Shown here: in pieces, positions 53,243 through 62,619 of the stretch
Position numbering within the stretch: position 1 is the first letter of the stretch
Layout: every line of letters starts with the position of its first letter
Source: an uncultured Bacillota bacterium
GTDB lineage: Bacteria; Bacillota; Clostridia; Peptostreptococcales; Anaerovoracaceae
DNA length: 64,000 bases
Direction: 5' to 3'
Assembly (NCBI GenBank): GCA_958448635.1
Contig: CAUDEQ010000001.1
Location: 1-64,000 of the forward strand
The notes under the pieces: model-generated
Database searches by the model: none
What the model saw: only the letters and a program-made list of their open reading frames with translations
Told to the model about the DNA's origin: nothing
Position numbers and translations under genes: made by a program

Positions 53243-55867
53243 TTATCTACCAACAAGCTCCTCTGCCTTTGCAAATGCATCTCCGATCTTGGAAGGATCC
53301 TTGGCGCCTGCCTGAGCCATATCGGCCTTTCCACCACCGCCGCCGCCGGCAGCTGCAGCGATTTCCTTGATCATCTTGCCTGCATGGAGTCCCTGTTCCA
53401 CCAGATCATCTGTGAGGGATACCATGAAGGTCACCTTTTCGCCGGAAACAGTGGCGAATACCATTGCTACGCCTTTGTTTTCAGCCTTTATCTGATCTGA
53501 GAGTCCTCTTAGGTCGTTGATGTTGTAATCCTCGAACTGCTTAGTCAGAAGCTTTATACCGTTGATTTCTTTAGCACTGTCCATGAGAGAACCCATGCCC
53601 TCGCTCATCTGCGCCTTTTTCAGCTCTGCGATTTCCTTTTTCAGCAGCTTCACATCATCCACCAGGGCAGACGATCTGTCGGTCAGATTTTCTCTTGTGG
53701 ATTTAAGAGCATCCGCAGTGCTTCTGATGATTTCCTCATCGTCGTTGAGCTTCTGCAGGACACCAAGCCCTGTAACTGCTTCGATTCGCCTTACTCCTGA
53801 AGCAACTCCTGATTCGCTGAGAATCTTGAAGGCGCCTATCTGACCTGAATTCTTTACGTGTGTTCCTCCGCAAAGCTCCTTGCTGTATCCTCCTATTGAA
53901 ACGACTCTTACCACATCGCCGTATTTTTCGCCAAAGAGCGCCGTAACTCCCTCTGCAAAGGCTTCCTTGATAGGCATTTCCCTTGTTTCAACATCTATGA
54001 AGTGACTGATCTTATCGTTTACTATATCCTCAACTCTTCGGAGCTCCTCTTCCGTCATGGCCTGGAAGTGATTGAAGTCAAACCTGAGGGAATCCTTTGT
54101 CACCGACGAGCCTGCCTGCTTTACATGCTCGCCCAGTATTTCCCTGAGAGCTTTGTGAAGCAGATGGGTAGCTGTATGGTTGGCAGCGATCCTGTTTCTC
54201 GTAGGTGCATGAGGCAGAGCAGTTACTTCTGCTCCTATTCTCAGAGTACCTTCTCTTACTATGATCTTATGAGCGAATATATTCTGGAATTTAACGACCT
54301 CCACAACTTCTGCCATGAAGTCATCGTTGTATATTGCTCCTGTATCGTATATCTGACCGCCGCTTTCCGCATAGAACGGTGTCTTGTCCAGGGCAATCCT
54401 GCATGTCTCTCCTGCCGATACGGATTCCAGCGGCTTCTGATCCCAGAAGATTGCCTTTACAACGCCTGTATCCACCAGAGTGTCGTATCCCGTAAATACG
54501 GTTTCTCCACCCAGTGCAAAGTCTGCAGATGCTTCCTTCCAACCGGCGCCTTCCATCTCCTGTTCCACCTGTGAACGTCTCTTCTGATCCTCCATGGCTT
54601 TTTCGAAGCCCTCCAGATCCACTGTATAGCCTGACTCTTCCATGATCTCTCTTGTCAGATCTATCGGGAAGCCGTAGGTATCGTGCAGCTTGAAGGCCTT
54701 TTCACCATCAAGGACTGTTTTGCCTGCTTCCTTAAGCTCATCTATATAGCCTCCGATGATCTTCATTCCCTGATCTATGGTTGCTGCGAACTTCTCTTCT
54801 TCGATGCCCACTACCTTCTTGATGGCGACACGTCTTTCTTCCAGCTCAGGGTAAGCCTTTCCGGAAACGTCGATAACTCTGTCGCAAAGGTCTGCCAGGA
54901 AGCTGCCCTCGATGCCCAGAACTCTTCCGTGTCTTGCAGCTCTTCTGATGAGCCTTCTGAGTACGTATCCCCTGCCCTCATTGCTAGGCAGGATATTGTC
55001 TCCGATCATAAATGTCATGGAGCGGAGGTGGTCTGTGATTATCCTTATGGATACATCCTCAGGCGCCTCTCCGTTTTTATATTCAACACCTGACTTTCTC
55101 ACCACGCCTTCCAACACATACTTTATGGTGTCAATGTCAAAGATCGATTCAACTTCCTGCATGACGCATGCAAGCCTTTCAAGACCCATTCCGGTATCTA
55201 TGTTCGGGTGCGCCAGATCTGAGTAATTGCCGTCCTCATCTCTGTTGAACTGTGTGAATACGTGGTTCCAGAACTCAACGTATCTGTCGCAGTCGCATCC
55301 CGGTTTACAGTCGGGATTGTCGCAGCCGTATTTTTCGCCTCTGTCGAAATATATTTCAGAGCAAGGACCGCAAGGGCCTGTTCCTATTTCCCAGAAATTA
55401 TCATCCTTTCCGAGACGGACAATCCTGTCCTCAGGCATACCTATCTCATCCTTCCAGATATTATAGGCCTGATCGTCATCCTCGTATACTGTGGCCCACA
55501 GCCTGTCGGTAGGCATTTCAAGGACCTTTGTGATGAACTCCCAGCCCCAGTTCAGAGACTCATGCTTGAAATAATCTCCAAATGAAAAGCTTCCCAACAT
55601 TTCAAAGAACGTACCGTGTCTCGATGTATATCCGACGTTTTCAATATCTCCTGTTCTTATGCATTTCTGACATGTCGTCATCCTCTTGCTGGGCGGAGTT
55701 TCAAGTCCTGCAAAATACGGCTTGAGAGGTGCCATACCTGAATTTATGATAAGCAGACTCTTGTCCCTCTCAGGGATAAGAGAAAAGCTCTGTCTTCTGT
55801 AATGTTCCTTTGATTCATAAAAGCTCAAAAATTTCTCACGCAATTCATTTAAGCCCATTTTCTTCAT
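53243..55867 (-). CDS. alaS: Alanyl-tRNA synthetase
   Basis: An 874-residue class II synthetase of standard domain order: catalytic core (RQSFSLIPERDKSLLIINSGM; CIRTGDIENVG), tRNA-recognition domain, editing domain with NHTATHLLHKALR (near 560) and CGGTHVKNSGQIG, and a C-Ala domain with a glycine run (AAGGGGGGKADMAQAGAKD). All zinc/editing residues appear present. AGGAGG lies before the ATG at 55867. No T-box is visible in the leader. No terminator separates it from ireB. Confidence 0.97.
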   Translation of the reverse strand: MKKMGLNELREKFLSFYESKEHYRRQSFSLIPERDKSLLIINSGMAPLKPYFAGLETPPSKRMTTCQKCIRTGDIENVGYTSRHGTFFEMLGSFSFGDYFKHESLNWGWEFITKVLEMPTDRLWATVYEDDDQAYNIWKDEIGMPEDRIVRLGKDDNFWEIGTGPCGPCSEIYFDRGEKYGCDNPDCKPGCDCDRYVEFWNHVFTQFNRDEDGNYSDLAHPNIDTGMGLERLACVMQEVESIFDIDTIKYVLEGVVRKSGVEYKNGEAPEDVSIRIITDHLRSMTFMIGDNILPSNEGRGYVLRRLIRRAARHGRVLGIEGSFLADLCDRVIDVSGKAYPELEERRVAIKKVVGIEEEKFAATIDQGMKIIGGYIDELKEAGKTVLDGEKAFKLHDTYGFPIDLTREIMEESGYTVDLEGFEKAMEDQKRRSQVEQEMEGAGWKEASADFALGGETVFTGYDTLVDTGVVKAIFWDQKPLESVSAGETCRIALDKTPFYAESGGQIYDTGAIYNDDFMAEVVEVVKFQNIFAHKIIVREGTLRIGAEVTALPHAPTRNRIAANHTATHLLHKALREILGEHVKQAGSSVTKDSLRFDFNHFQAMTEEELRRVEDIVNDKISHFIDVETREMPIKEAFAEGVTALFGEKYGDVVRVVSIGGYSKELCGGTHVKNSGQIGAFKILSESGVASGVRRIEAVTGLGVLQKLNDDEEIIRSTADALKSTRENLTDRSSALVDDVKLLKKEIAELKKAQMSEGMGSLMDSAKEINGIKLLTKQFEDYNINDLRGLSDQIKAENKGVAMVFATVSGEKVTFMVSLTDDLVEQGLHAGKMIKEIAAAAGGGGGGKADMAQAGAKDPSKIGDAFAKAEELVGR

Positions 55868-55928
55868 TATATCTGTCCTCCTGGATCAACATTGCTTATC
55901 TTCATGCACTACAGCACTTAACAAGTAA

Positions 55929-55957
55929 TTATAGCAGAAATCCATTGGTTTTTCAAC
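55929..55957 (-). promoter_or_regulatory. Sigma-A promoter of alaS
   Basis: On the minus strand TTGAAA (55952-55957) and TATAAT (55929-55934) are 17 bp apart, about 60 bp upstream of the alaS start. Confidence 0.75.
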
Positions 55958-56062
55958 ATTTAAACAAGGCTATGGCTCATATACCTTCAAATTCTAAAAT
56001 CAAGCATCGTAAAAAAGCTGCGCTGATATTACTTCATACCTCTTTCAGCTGCAGTTCATACA

Positions 56063-56098
56063 TTGAAAATGCGGAAACCATGTATATGATTTCCGCAT
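56063..56098 (-). terminator. Terminator of the pyr/oxidoreductase operon
   Basis: On the minus strand ATGCGGAAA pairs with TTTCCGCAT (+ strand 56069-56077 and 56090-56098) with a 12-base loop, followed by TTTCAA. Confidence 0.75.
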
Positions 56099-56133
56099 AG
56101 AGTTGCTTTTCTCTGTATTTTCAATCTGAGACG

Positions 56134-58167
56134 TCATATGATTGCTGCCAGATCATCTGCTGCTCTGATGGCGTCCGAAACCTTTCCCACCTTCAGGGAA
56201 TCTCCCAGATTGTGGACATTGATGTTCCTTTCAATCAGTTCCGACGCAAGGCCGCTGTTCTCTCTGTAGCCTACTGCCAGCACGATGGTGTCGCAGTCTA
56301 TGGTCATGCTCTTTGCTGTATCGCTGCCTGGCACGTCCTTTTCAAGGGTAACCTTGTTCTTATCTATGGACTTAACCTTTGTCTTGGAAAGAAGATCTAC
56401 GCCAAAACGTCTCAGCTCCTTGAGTATAGGCCATGCGCAACCGTAATCGTAATTGGCGGCCGTCTTTTCCATATCCACAACAGTGATCTTTCTGTTGCAG
56501 GTGTTGACCAGCTCTGTGATAGTCTCAATGCTTTCAGCCTCCTGAGTCATCATGAAGTAAAGCTGCTTCATATCAAGGGATGCCTCGTGAGCCATATAAT
56601 CTGCAGTTTCACACCCCACAGATCCGCCGCCTATTACCAGTACATTCCTGCCGGCAACGACTTTACCCTTGAGGATATCCTCGGCTCCGCATACCATGAT
56701 ATCTTCAGCGCCTTCCAGTTTTATGGTTTTGGCCTCTGAACCACAGCACGTCACAACTTCATCGAAGCCTTCCCCTGCGATCTCATCTGCCGTCGCCTCA
56801 CGACCAAGGCATACCTCAATATCGTATTTTTTAAGCATCGCTTCGTAAAATTCAGGAATATTGTTGAATTCGTATTTTTCCGGCGGCAATGATGCCGCAA
56901 GAGCTTTGCCGCCTAACACTGGGGCTTTTTCCCATACGGTGACCTTATGTCCTCTTGATGCCGCTCTGTAAGCGAATTCGCATCCGGCAGGACCTGCGCC
57001 CACCACCAGTATCCTCTTTGGATTTTCAGCTTTTTCAAAGGACTCTTCGCCGTCTCTTCCGACGTAGCTGTTGAAAAGGCACTGACAGGCTTTGTGGCTG
57101 AACACATTTGCAAAGCAGCCCTGATTGCAGGCAAGGCACTTTCTTATCTCATGGGTTCTGTTTTCGATAACCTTGTTCACCCAGTCGGGGTCTGCTATCA
57201 GAGTTCTCATCTCTCCCACTATATCTGCCTGTCCTGTGGCGATGACCTTTTCAGCCTCTTCAGGAGTATTATGTCTGTTGGATGAAATGACAGGAACGGA
57301 TACTGCCTTCTTAACATTCTGAGCGAGATATGTAAAGGCGCCCCTCGGCACGTCTGCCGGAAGCTGAGGAATCTTCGTTTCATGCCAGCCTCCCGTCACG
57401 TTTACGGCGTCTATTCCCGCAGCCTCTGCCTTTTTGCAGAATGCGGCACATTCCTCCATGCCGTTGCCGTCTCTGATGAATTCATTGCCGGCGACTCTCA
57501 ATATAACAGGAAAATCTTTTCCTACAGCTTCTCTGATGGCTTCGATCATTTCAATACCGAATCTGCATCTCTTTTCAAATGAGCCGCCGTATTCGTCAGT
57601 TCTCTTATTGGTGAAAGGCGAAAGGAACTGGCTGATCATATAGCCTGAATTGGCAACGATTTCCACTGCATCGCAGCCTGCCTCCTTTACCCTTTCCGCT
57701 GCTCTCGCTGCATTTGATATCACTGTTTTGATCTCTTCCCTGGTCATTTCACGCGGATTTTCACCGGAAAATCTGCAAGGTACTGCAGATGCGGAAAGCA
57801 CCTCATTGTCGCAGAAAACAGCTTCGGCGCTGCCGTATCTTCCCGTCTGCAGCAGCTGAACGCATATCCTGCTTCCACGTCGATGTATCCCGTCAGCCAA
57901 CTCTCTGAAGCCCTGAATATATCTGTCATCATCTATTCTCAGCATGTTCTTGTATCCCACATACTTGTCGGTAGCTGTGCCTCCGACGATGAGAAGGGCT
58001 GCGCCTCCTTCAGCTCTCCTGAAGTAGAAATCCTTGACGCGTTGATTGACGTAGCCTCCGTCGGGGCCTGCTTCTGCGTAATTTGTCTGTAAAGCAGTCA
58101 TAACAATGCGATTTTTTAGTGTCATTGTTCCGATGTTGATCGATTTGTTGATATACCTGCATCCCAT
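56134..58167 (-). CDS. FMN/FAD/4Fe-4S oxidoreductase (old yellow enzyme plus pyridine nucleotide-disulfide domain)
   Basis: A 677-residue protein of the 2,4-dienoyl-CoA reductase/enoate reductase type. Residues about 1-330 form an FMN TIM barrel (IVMTALQTNY, VEIVANSGYMISQFLSP); CLACNQGCFANVFSHKACQC (near 340-360) binds a 4Fe-4S cluster; then two Rossmann folds (ILVVGAGPAGCEFAYRA for FAD, VLVIGGGSVGCETADYM for NADH). Relatives reduce alpha,beta-unsaturated acids or bile acid intermediates; the substrate is unknown. AAAGGGGG precedes the ATG. It lies 57 bp after pyrI on the same strand with no terminator between them, so it is probably the last gene of the operon. Confidence 0.85.
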   Translation of the reverse strand: MGCRYINKSINIGTMTLKNRIVMTALQTNYAEAGPDGGYVNQRVKDFYFRRAEGGAALLIVGGTATDKYVGYKNMLRIDDDRYIQGFRELADGIHRRGSRICVQLLQTGRYGSAEAVFCDNEVLSASAVPCRFSGENPREMTREEIKTVISNAARAAERVKEAGCDAVEIVANSGYMISQFLSPFTNKRTDEYGGSFEKRCRFGIEMIEAIREAVGKDFPVILRVAGNEFIRDGNGMEECAAFCKKAEAAGIDAVNVTGGWHETKIPQLPADVPRGAFTYLAQNVKKAVSVPVISSNRHNTPEEAEKVIATGQADIVGEMRTLIADPDWVNKVIENRTHEIRKCLACNQGCFANVFSHKACQCLFNSYVGRDGEESFEKAENPKRILVVGAGPAGCEFAYRAASRGHKVTVWEKAPVLGGKALAASLPPEKYEFNNIPEFYEAMLKKYDIEVCLGREATADEIAGEGFDEVVTCCGSEAKTIKLEGAEDIMVCGAEDILKGKVVAGRNVLVIGGGSVGCETADYMAHEASLDMKQLYFMMTQEAESIETITELVNTCNRKITVVDMEKTAANYDYGCAWPILKELRRFGVDLLSKTKVKSIDKNKVTLEKDVPGSDTAKSMTIDCDTIVLAVGYRENSGLASELIERNINVHNLGDSLKVGKVSDAIRAADDLAAII

Positions 58168-58224
58168 AATTTCATTCCCCCTTTAATGGATATTTGCCGA
58201 CATGCTTTTGATGATATGAACCCC

Positions 58225-58641
58225 TTATTTCGCCTTGCTTTCACAGTAAAGGCATCTGTATATCCTGTTTTCCTTATCCGTCAGCCTGAATACATGCGGA
58301 AGCTCCTGCTCCGTAGTGGTTATACATCTTGGATTCTTACACTTTATTATATCCACGATCTCCTCAGGCAGCTCAAGATGCTCTACTTTCTCTCTCTTAC
58401 CGTCTTTGATGATGTTGACGGTGATTTCAGGATCGATGTATCCGATTATATCGAGGTTTACGTCTATCATCCTGTCAACCTTGATGATGTCCTTTCTGCC
58501 CAGCTTGCCGCTTTCTGCGTTTTTAATGAGAGCGACCTGACAGTCAAGTGAATCCAGTCCCAGCATTCTGTAAAGCTCCATGCCTTTACCTGCCTTGATG
58601 TGGTCTATAACTATTCCGTTTTCTATCTTTCCTATTATCAT
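58225..58641 (-). CDS. pyrI: Aspartate carbamoyltransferase regulatory chain
   Basis: A 138-residue PyrI subunit. The N-terminal half is the nucleotide-binding domain; the C-terminal zinc domain has Cys101, Cys106, Cys130 and Cys133 (KCKNPRC, YRCLYC), which contact PyrB. It predicts an allosteric ATCase of E. coli type, and its presence is an alternative to the unregulated ATCase of Bacillus. GGAGGTG precedes the ATG; it abuts pyrB directly. Confidence 0.95.
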   Translation of the reverse strand: MIIGKIENGIVIDHIKAGKGMELYRMLGLDSLDCQVALIKNAESGKLGRKDIIKVDRMIDVNLDIIGYIDPEITVNIIKDGKREKVEHLELPEEIVDIIKCKNPRCITTTEQELPHVFRLTDKENRIYRCLYCESKAK

Positions 58642-59556
58642 TTATTTCACCTCCAGAAGCTTCAGTATAAGCGCCATTCTTATATATTTACCGTTGAGAA
58701 CCTGTTCGAAATATGTCGCTCTTGGATCGTCGTCGACAGCAGTGGATATCTCGTTTACCCTTGGCAGCGGGTGCAGTATGCTGAGATCCTCCTTGGCATT
58801 TTCCAGCTTGTCAGGTGTGAGTATGTAGCTGTCCTTCAGTCTCAGGTAATCCTGCTCGTTGAAGAATCTTTCTCTCTGTACTCTTGTCATGTAGAGTATA
58901 TCCAGCTGAGGCATAGCTGCCTCAAGGTCCGTGGTTTCAACAAATTCGATATTATTCTTAACCAGCACCTCCTGCTTGAGATATTCAGGTATTTTAAGCT
59001 CCTCAGGTGAGATGAGTATGAATTTGACATTTTCATATCTCGACATGGCGCTGATGAGCGAATGAACCGTACGTCCGAACTTCAGGTCTCCGCAAAGACC
59101 GATCGTCAAATCGTTGAATCTTCCCTTTTCCCTGCTGATGGTGAGAAGGTCTGTCAGCGTCTGGGTAGGATGATTATGTCCGCCGTCTCCTGCGTTTATG
59201 ATGGGAACTATAGTCTTTCGTGATGCCACCAGCGGCGCACCCTCCTTGGGATGTCTCATGGCTATTATGTCGGCATACGCACCTACCGTTCTGATGGTAT
59301 CTGCCACGCTCTCGCCCTTTGCAGCCGATGAGCTCTGAGCTTCCGAAAAGCCTATTACATTTCCACCCAGCTCGTACATCGCTGCTTCAAAGCTCAGCCT
59401 TGTTCTTGTCGAAGGTTCAAAGAAAAGAGTCGCCAGCTTCTTTCTCCTGCACTTTTCCGCATAATCGTCGGGATTGGCGATAATATCCTTGGCGACAGCA
59501 ATCATTTCGTCTATTTCCTCTACTGTCAGTTCCATAATGTCGATCAAATGTTTCAT
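58642..59556 (-). CDS. pyrB: Aspartate carbamoyltransferase catalytic chain
   Basis: A 304-residue enzyme that joins carbamoyl phosphate and aspartate to N-carbamoyl-aspartate. [13 protein letters not shown] (about 47-59) is the carbamoyl-phosphate loop, with [15 protein letters not shown] and HPLPRVNEI further on. It pairs with pyrI. AGGAGG lies about 15 bp before the ATG, further than usual. Confidence 0.97.
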   Translation of the reverse strand: MKHLIDIMELTVEEIDEMIAVAKDIIANPDDYAEKCRRKKLATLFFEPSTRTRLSFEAAMYELGGNVIGFSEAQSSSAAKGESVADTIRTVGAYADIIAMRHPKEGAPLVASRKTIVPIINAGDGGHNHPTQTLTDLLTISREKGRFNDLTIGLCGDLKFGRTVHSLISAMSRYENVKFILISPEELKIPEYLKQEVLVKNNIEFVETTDLEAAMPQLDILYMTRVQRERFFNEQDYLRLKDSYILTPDKLENAKEDLSILHPLPRVNEISTAVDDDPRATYFEQVLNGKYIRMALILKLLEVK

Positions 59557-59601
59557 GTTTCTTCTTACTCCTCCTTATATTAATACATTTAGTATGAACT
59601 A

Positions 59602-60234
59602 TCAACCTATCCAGCTGCCGTCATCAGGATTATCTCTGAATGCTTTCAGCCTGCCTATATCTTCTTTTTTAATATATCCTGTTTCAGCAGCCTCCTCTAT
59701 TATGGTGTCAAAATCACAGAGACTAACATTTCTGACACCTGCAGCCTCAAGTCTTTCGAGTCCCTTTTTCATTCCGTAAGTGAAAATGCTGACTACTCCC
59801 AGCACCTGAGCACCTGCATCTCTCAGAGCCTCCACCACCTGGATAACGCTGCCTCCCGTGGATATGAGATCTTCGATTACAACGACCTTCTGTCCCTTTT
59901 CAAGCCTGCCTTCGATGAGATTGTTTCTTCCGTGATCCTTGGCACCTGATCTTACATATCCCATTGGCATTTTCAGAATGTGTGCAGCTATGGCAGCATG
60001 AGCTATACCTGCAGTACTGGTTCCCATGAGAACCTGCGCTTCCGGATACATATCCTTCACTGTGTCTGCTATTGCCTTTTCCACCATATCTCTAATATGG
60101 GGAGCAGTAAGTATCAGTCTGTTGTCACAGTAAATGGGGCTTTTGATTCCGCTGGCCCATATAAATGGCTCATCAGGCCTTAAAAATACTGCTTCGATAT
60201 CGAGCAGTCCTTTTGCAATCTCTTTTTTCATCAT
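59602..60234 (-). CDS. pyrE: Orotate phosphoribosyltransferase
   Basis: A 210-residue enzyme that adds PRPP to orotate to make OMP. VVVIEDLISTGGS (about 117-129) is the PRPP loop and FIWASGIKSPIYCDNRL the orotate region. AAAGGAG precedes the ATG. Its first 4 bp overlap the pyrF stop. Confidence 0.96.
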   Translation of the reverse strand: MMKKEIAKGLLDIEAVFLRPDEPFIWASGIKSPIYCDNRLILTAPHIRDMVEKAIADTVKDMYPEAQVLMGTSTAGIAHAAIAAHILKMPMGYVRSGAKDHGRNNLIEGRLEKGQKVVVIEDLISTGGSVIQVVEALRDAGAQVLGVVSIFTYGMKKGLERLEAAGVRNVSLCDFDTIIEEAAETGYIKKEDIGRLKAFRDNPDDGSWIG

Positions 60235-60950
60235 TTTCTCCTTTCCTCCATATCATCTACGAATTCAGTAACGCATCTTTCATATGCAGATTTTGGATCC
60301 TCCGCCGCCGTGATGCTTCTTCCCACCACTATATAGTCGGAGCCGAGAGCCTTTGCCTTGGCAGGAGTAGTCACCCTTGCCTGATCTCCCTTTTCATCGT
60401 CTGCGAATCTAACTCCGGGAGTCACCGTCAGGAAGTCGCTTCCGCAGCTTTCGTGAACGCTGCCGGCTTCAAGCGGAGAGCATACCACACCGTCAAGTCC
60501 GCAGCACATGGCGTTTTTTGCATAGTGTGATACTACGCTTTCCATAGGCTCTCTGATGAGTATTTCCTCCTCCATAAGCTCCTGAGTCGTGGATGTCAGC
60601 TGGGTCACTGCGATGAGAAGAGGCCTCTTGCCGTCCTTTCCCGTAAGACCCTCGATGGCAGCCCTCATCATATTCCCGGCGCCTGCAGCATGCACATTGC
60701 ACATATCTATATCGAGAGAAGAAAGAACTCTCATGGCTTTCTTTACAGTGTTCGGTATATCATGAAGCTTCAGATCGAGAAAAACCTTATGACCTCTTTC
60801 CTTCAGCTCCTTCACTATGGCAGGTCCCTCAGCATAAAAAAGCTCCATGCCTATTTTCACATAAGGCTTCCTATCGCCCAGCTTGTCGAGAAAATCCAAT
60901 GTCTGAGCTGCGCTTTCAAAATCGCATGCGATAATTACATCCTTTCCCAT
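60231..60950 (-). CDS. pyrF: Orotidine 5'-phosphate decarboxylase
   Basis: A 239-residue TIM-barrel enzyme that decarboxylates OMP to UMP. DLKLHDIPNTVKKA (about 58-71) contains the catalytic Lys-Asp pair, and IACDF and VTPGVRFADDEKGDQ are family motifs. AGGAGG lies upstream. Its start shares bases with the pyrD stop (TGATG). Confidence 0.96.
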   Translation of the reverse strand: MGKDVIIACDFESAAQTLDFLDKLGDRKPYVKIGMELFYAEGPAIVKELKERGHKVFLDLKLHDIPNTVKKAMRVLSSLDIDMCNVHAAGAGNMMRAAIEGLTGKDGKRPLLIAVTQLTSTTQELMEEEILIREPMESVVSHYAKNAMCCGLDGVVCSPLEAGSVHESCGSDFLTVTPGVRFADDEKGDQARVTTPAKAKALGSDYIVVGRSITAAEDPKSAYERCVTEFVDDMEERRK

Positions 60951-61882
60951 CAGTGCGCTCCTCCTATAATATCTTCAAGTCTTGTGATACCGTATTTATC
61001 CATTACATGCGGCAGAGTTTCTATCACCTTCCTGCACACATAGGGATCCGTCAGATTGGCGGCGCCTATCTGCACTGCGGTGGCTCCTGCAAGCATCATT
61101 TCGATGACGTCCTCTGCAGTGGATATTCCTCCGATACCTATTACAGGTATATCCACGGCTTCGTACACCTGATATACCATCCTCAGAGCTGTCGGAAAAA
61201 CTGCAGGTCCTGAAAAGCCGCCGATCCTGTTGGCGATTACAGGCTTTTTTGTCTTAAGATCTATCCTCATTCCCAGCAATGTGTTTATCAGAGAAATGCA
61301 GTCGGCGCCGGCTGCTTCACATGCTGAGGCGATTTCAGCAATATCTGTAACATTGGGAGACAGCTTGATGATCGCAGGCTTTTTTGTCACGGCCTTTACT
61401 GCCTTCACCACCTCGGCTGCCGCCTTTGCATCAGTTCCGAAGGCCAGCCCTCCGTCGTGGACATTGGGGCATGATATGTTGATTTCCAACCATCCCACCG
61501 AATCACATTTGTCAAATCTGGCAGCCACCTCTGCATATTCCTCTACGGAAAACCCACCTATATTTGCCATAACTTTTTTATGTAAACACTTTTCCAGCTT
61601 GGGCAGCTCTTCCGAAATCACCTTGTCAACTCCGGGGTTCTGCAGTCCTATGGAGTTGATGAGTCCGTCATGACATTCGGCGATTCTGGGAAGAGGATTT
61701 CCGTATCTGGGCTCAAGCGTAGTTCCCTTGAAGGAAAAGCTTCCCAGTATGTTTATATCGTAAAGCTCTGCAAATTCGTATCCGTATCCAAAGGTTCCGC
61801 TGGCAGCCATTACAGGGTTATCGAGATGGATACCGCAAAGCTCCACGGACATGTCTCGCTCTTTATTATCTATGCTTACCAT
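60950..61882 (-). CDS. pyrD: Dihydroorotate dehydrogenase, class 1B catalytic subunit
   Basis: A 310-residue FMN enzyme that oxidises dihydroorotate to orotate, passing electrons to PyrK and NAD. SGTFGYGYEFAE, NSIGLQNPG and NISCPNVHDGGLAFG (with the active-site cysteine) are typical, as are IGIGGIST and AGATAVQIGAA near the end. AGAGGTGA supports ATG 61882, which overlaps pyrK by 7 bp. Confidence 0.95.
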   Translation of the reverse strand: MVSIDNKERDMSVELCGIHLDNPVMAASGTFGYGYEFAELYDINILGSFSFKGTTLEPRYGNPLPRIAECHDGLINSIGLQNPGVDKVISEELPKLEKCLHKKVMANIGGFSVEEYAEVAARFDKCDSVGWLEINISCPNVHDGGLAFGTDAKAAAEVVKAVKAVTKKPAIIKLSPNVTDIAEIASACEAAGADCISLINTLLGMRIDLKTKKPVIANRIGGFSGPAVFPTALRMVYQVYEAVDIPVIGIGGISTAEDVIEMMLAGATAVQIGAANLTDPYVCRKVIETLPHVMDKYGITRLEDIIGGAH

Positions 61883-62619
61883 ATTATCTCACCTCTTTCC
61901 AGTACAGGGCCTTCCCTGCAAATCCTCTTGCTTCCGTATTTCGTCATGCATGAGCAGCCCATACATGCACCGAAGCCGCAGCCCATTCTCTCCTCAAAGC
62001 TCATCTGTCCATCTATAGCCTCATCTATCTGACAATCCAGAGCCTTGAGCATTGGCTCCGGTCCGCAGGCATAAAAGTACGTGATATCCATATCCTTCAG
62101 GGCAGTTGTTACAAAGCCCTTTGATCCCATGCTTCCGTCTGCTGTGGTGATCTGCGGCTCAACGCCGAGCTTTCTGAACTCGTCTATGTAGAAAACCTCA
62201 CCGGCGCTTCCGAAGCCCAGTACTACCATGGGATTTTTCCCTTCTTCTTTCAGCCTGGCACAGAGACCGTACATCGGAGGCGTACCGGCTCCTCCACCTA
62301 TCAGGGCAGGTCTGTTTCCGCTGATGGAAGTATCGAATCCATTCCCCAGCGGCGTCAGGATATCCAGCTCTTCTCCGGCACACATCGACGACAGCTTTTC
62401 AGTTCCGCCGCCGACTGGCTTGTATATGATCGTTAAGGACTCTTCTGTACTGCTGCATACAGACAGCGGTCTTCTGAGGAAAAAGCCGTCCAGCCTTATG
62501 TTGATGAACTGACCCGGCCTGGTTATTCCGTGAGCGTTTTTCTCACAGCCCAGCACTGCCTCATAAGTCCTGTCCGCAATCTTTTTATTATTTATTATAG
62601 TGAATCTGATGTCTTTCAT
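61876..62619 (-). CDS. pyrK: Dihydroorotate dehydrogenase electron-transfer subunit
   Basis: A 247-residue FAD/2Fe-2S subunit. RPLSVCSS is the FAD-binding RxxS-like motif, GGGAGTPPMYGLCARL binds NAD, and the C-terminal cysteines in MGCGFGACMGCSCM with CREGPV hold the 2Fe-2S cluster. With PyrD it makes an NAD-linked enzyme suited to anaerobes. It starts inside pyrC (32-bp overlap) with GGAG at good distance. Confidence 0.95.
   Translation of the reverse strand: MKDIRFTIINNKKIADRTYEAVLGCEKNAHGITRPGQFINIRLDGFFLRRPLSVCSSTEESLTIIYKPVGGGTEKLSSMCAGEELDILTPLGNGFDTSISGNRPALIGGGAGTPPMYGLCARLKEEGKNPMVVLGFGSAGEVFYIDEFRKLGVEPQITTADGSMGSKGFVTTALKDMDITYFYACGPEPMLKALDCQIDEAIDGQMSFEERMGCGFGACMGCSCMTKYGSKRICREGPVLERGEIIW

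Noticed and set aside
54002..54574. 190-residue frame opposite alaS
   Set aside because: It is antisense to an intact, highly conserved synthetase and has no family features.
55868..55928. T-box riboswitch before alaS (also considered for hisS, aspS and leuS)
   Set aside because: No T-box consensus or terminator/antiterminator pair is visible; the gaps before the other three synthetases are too short.
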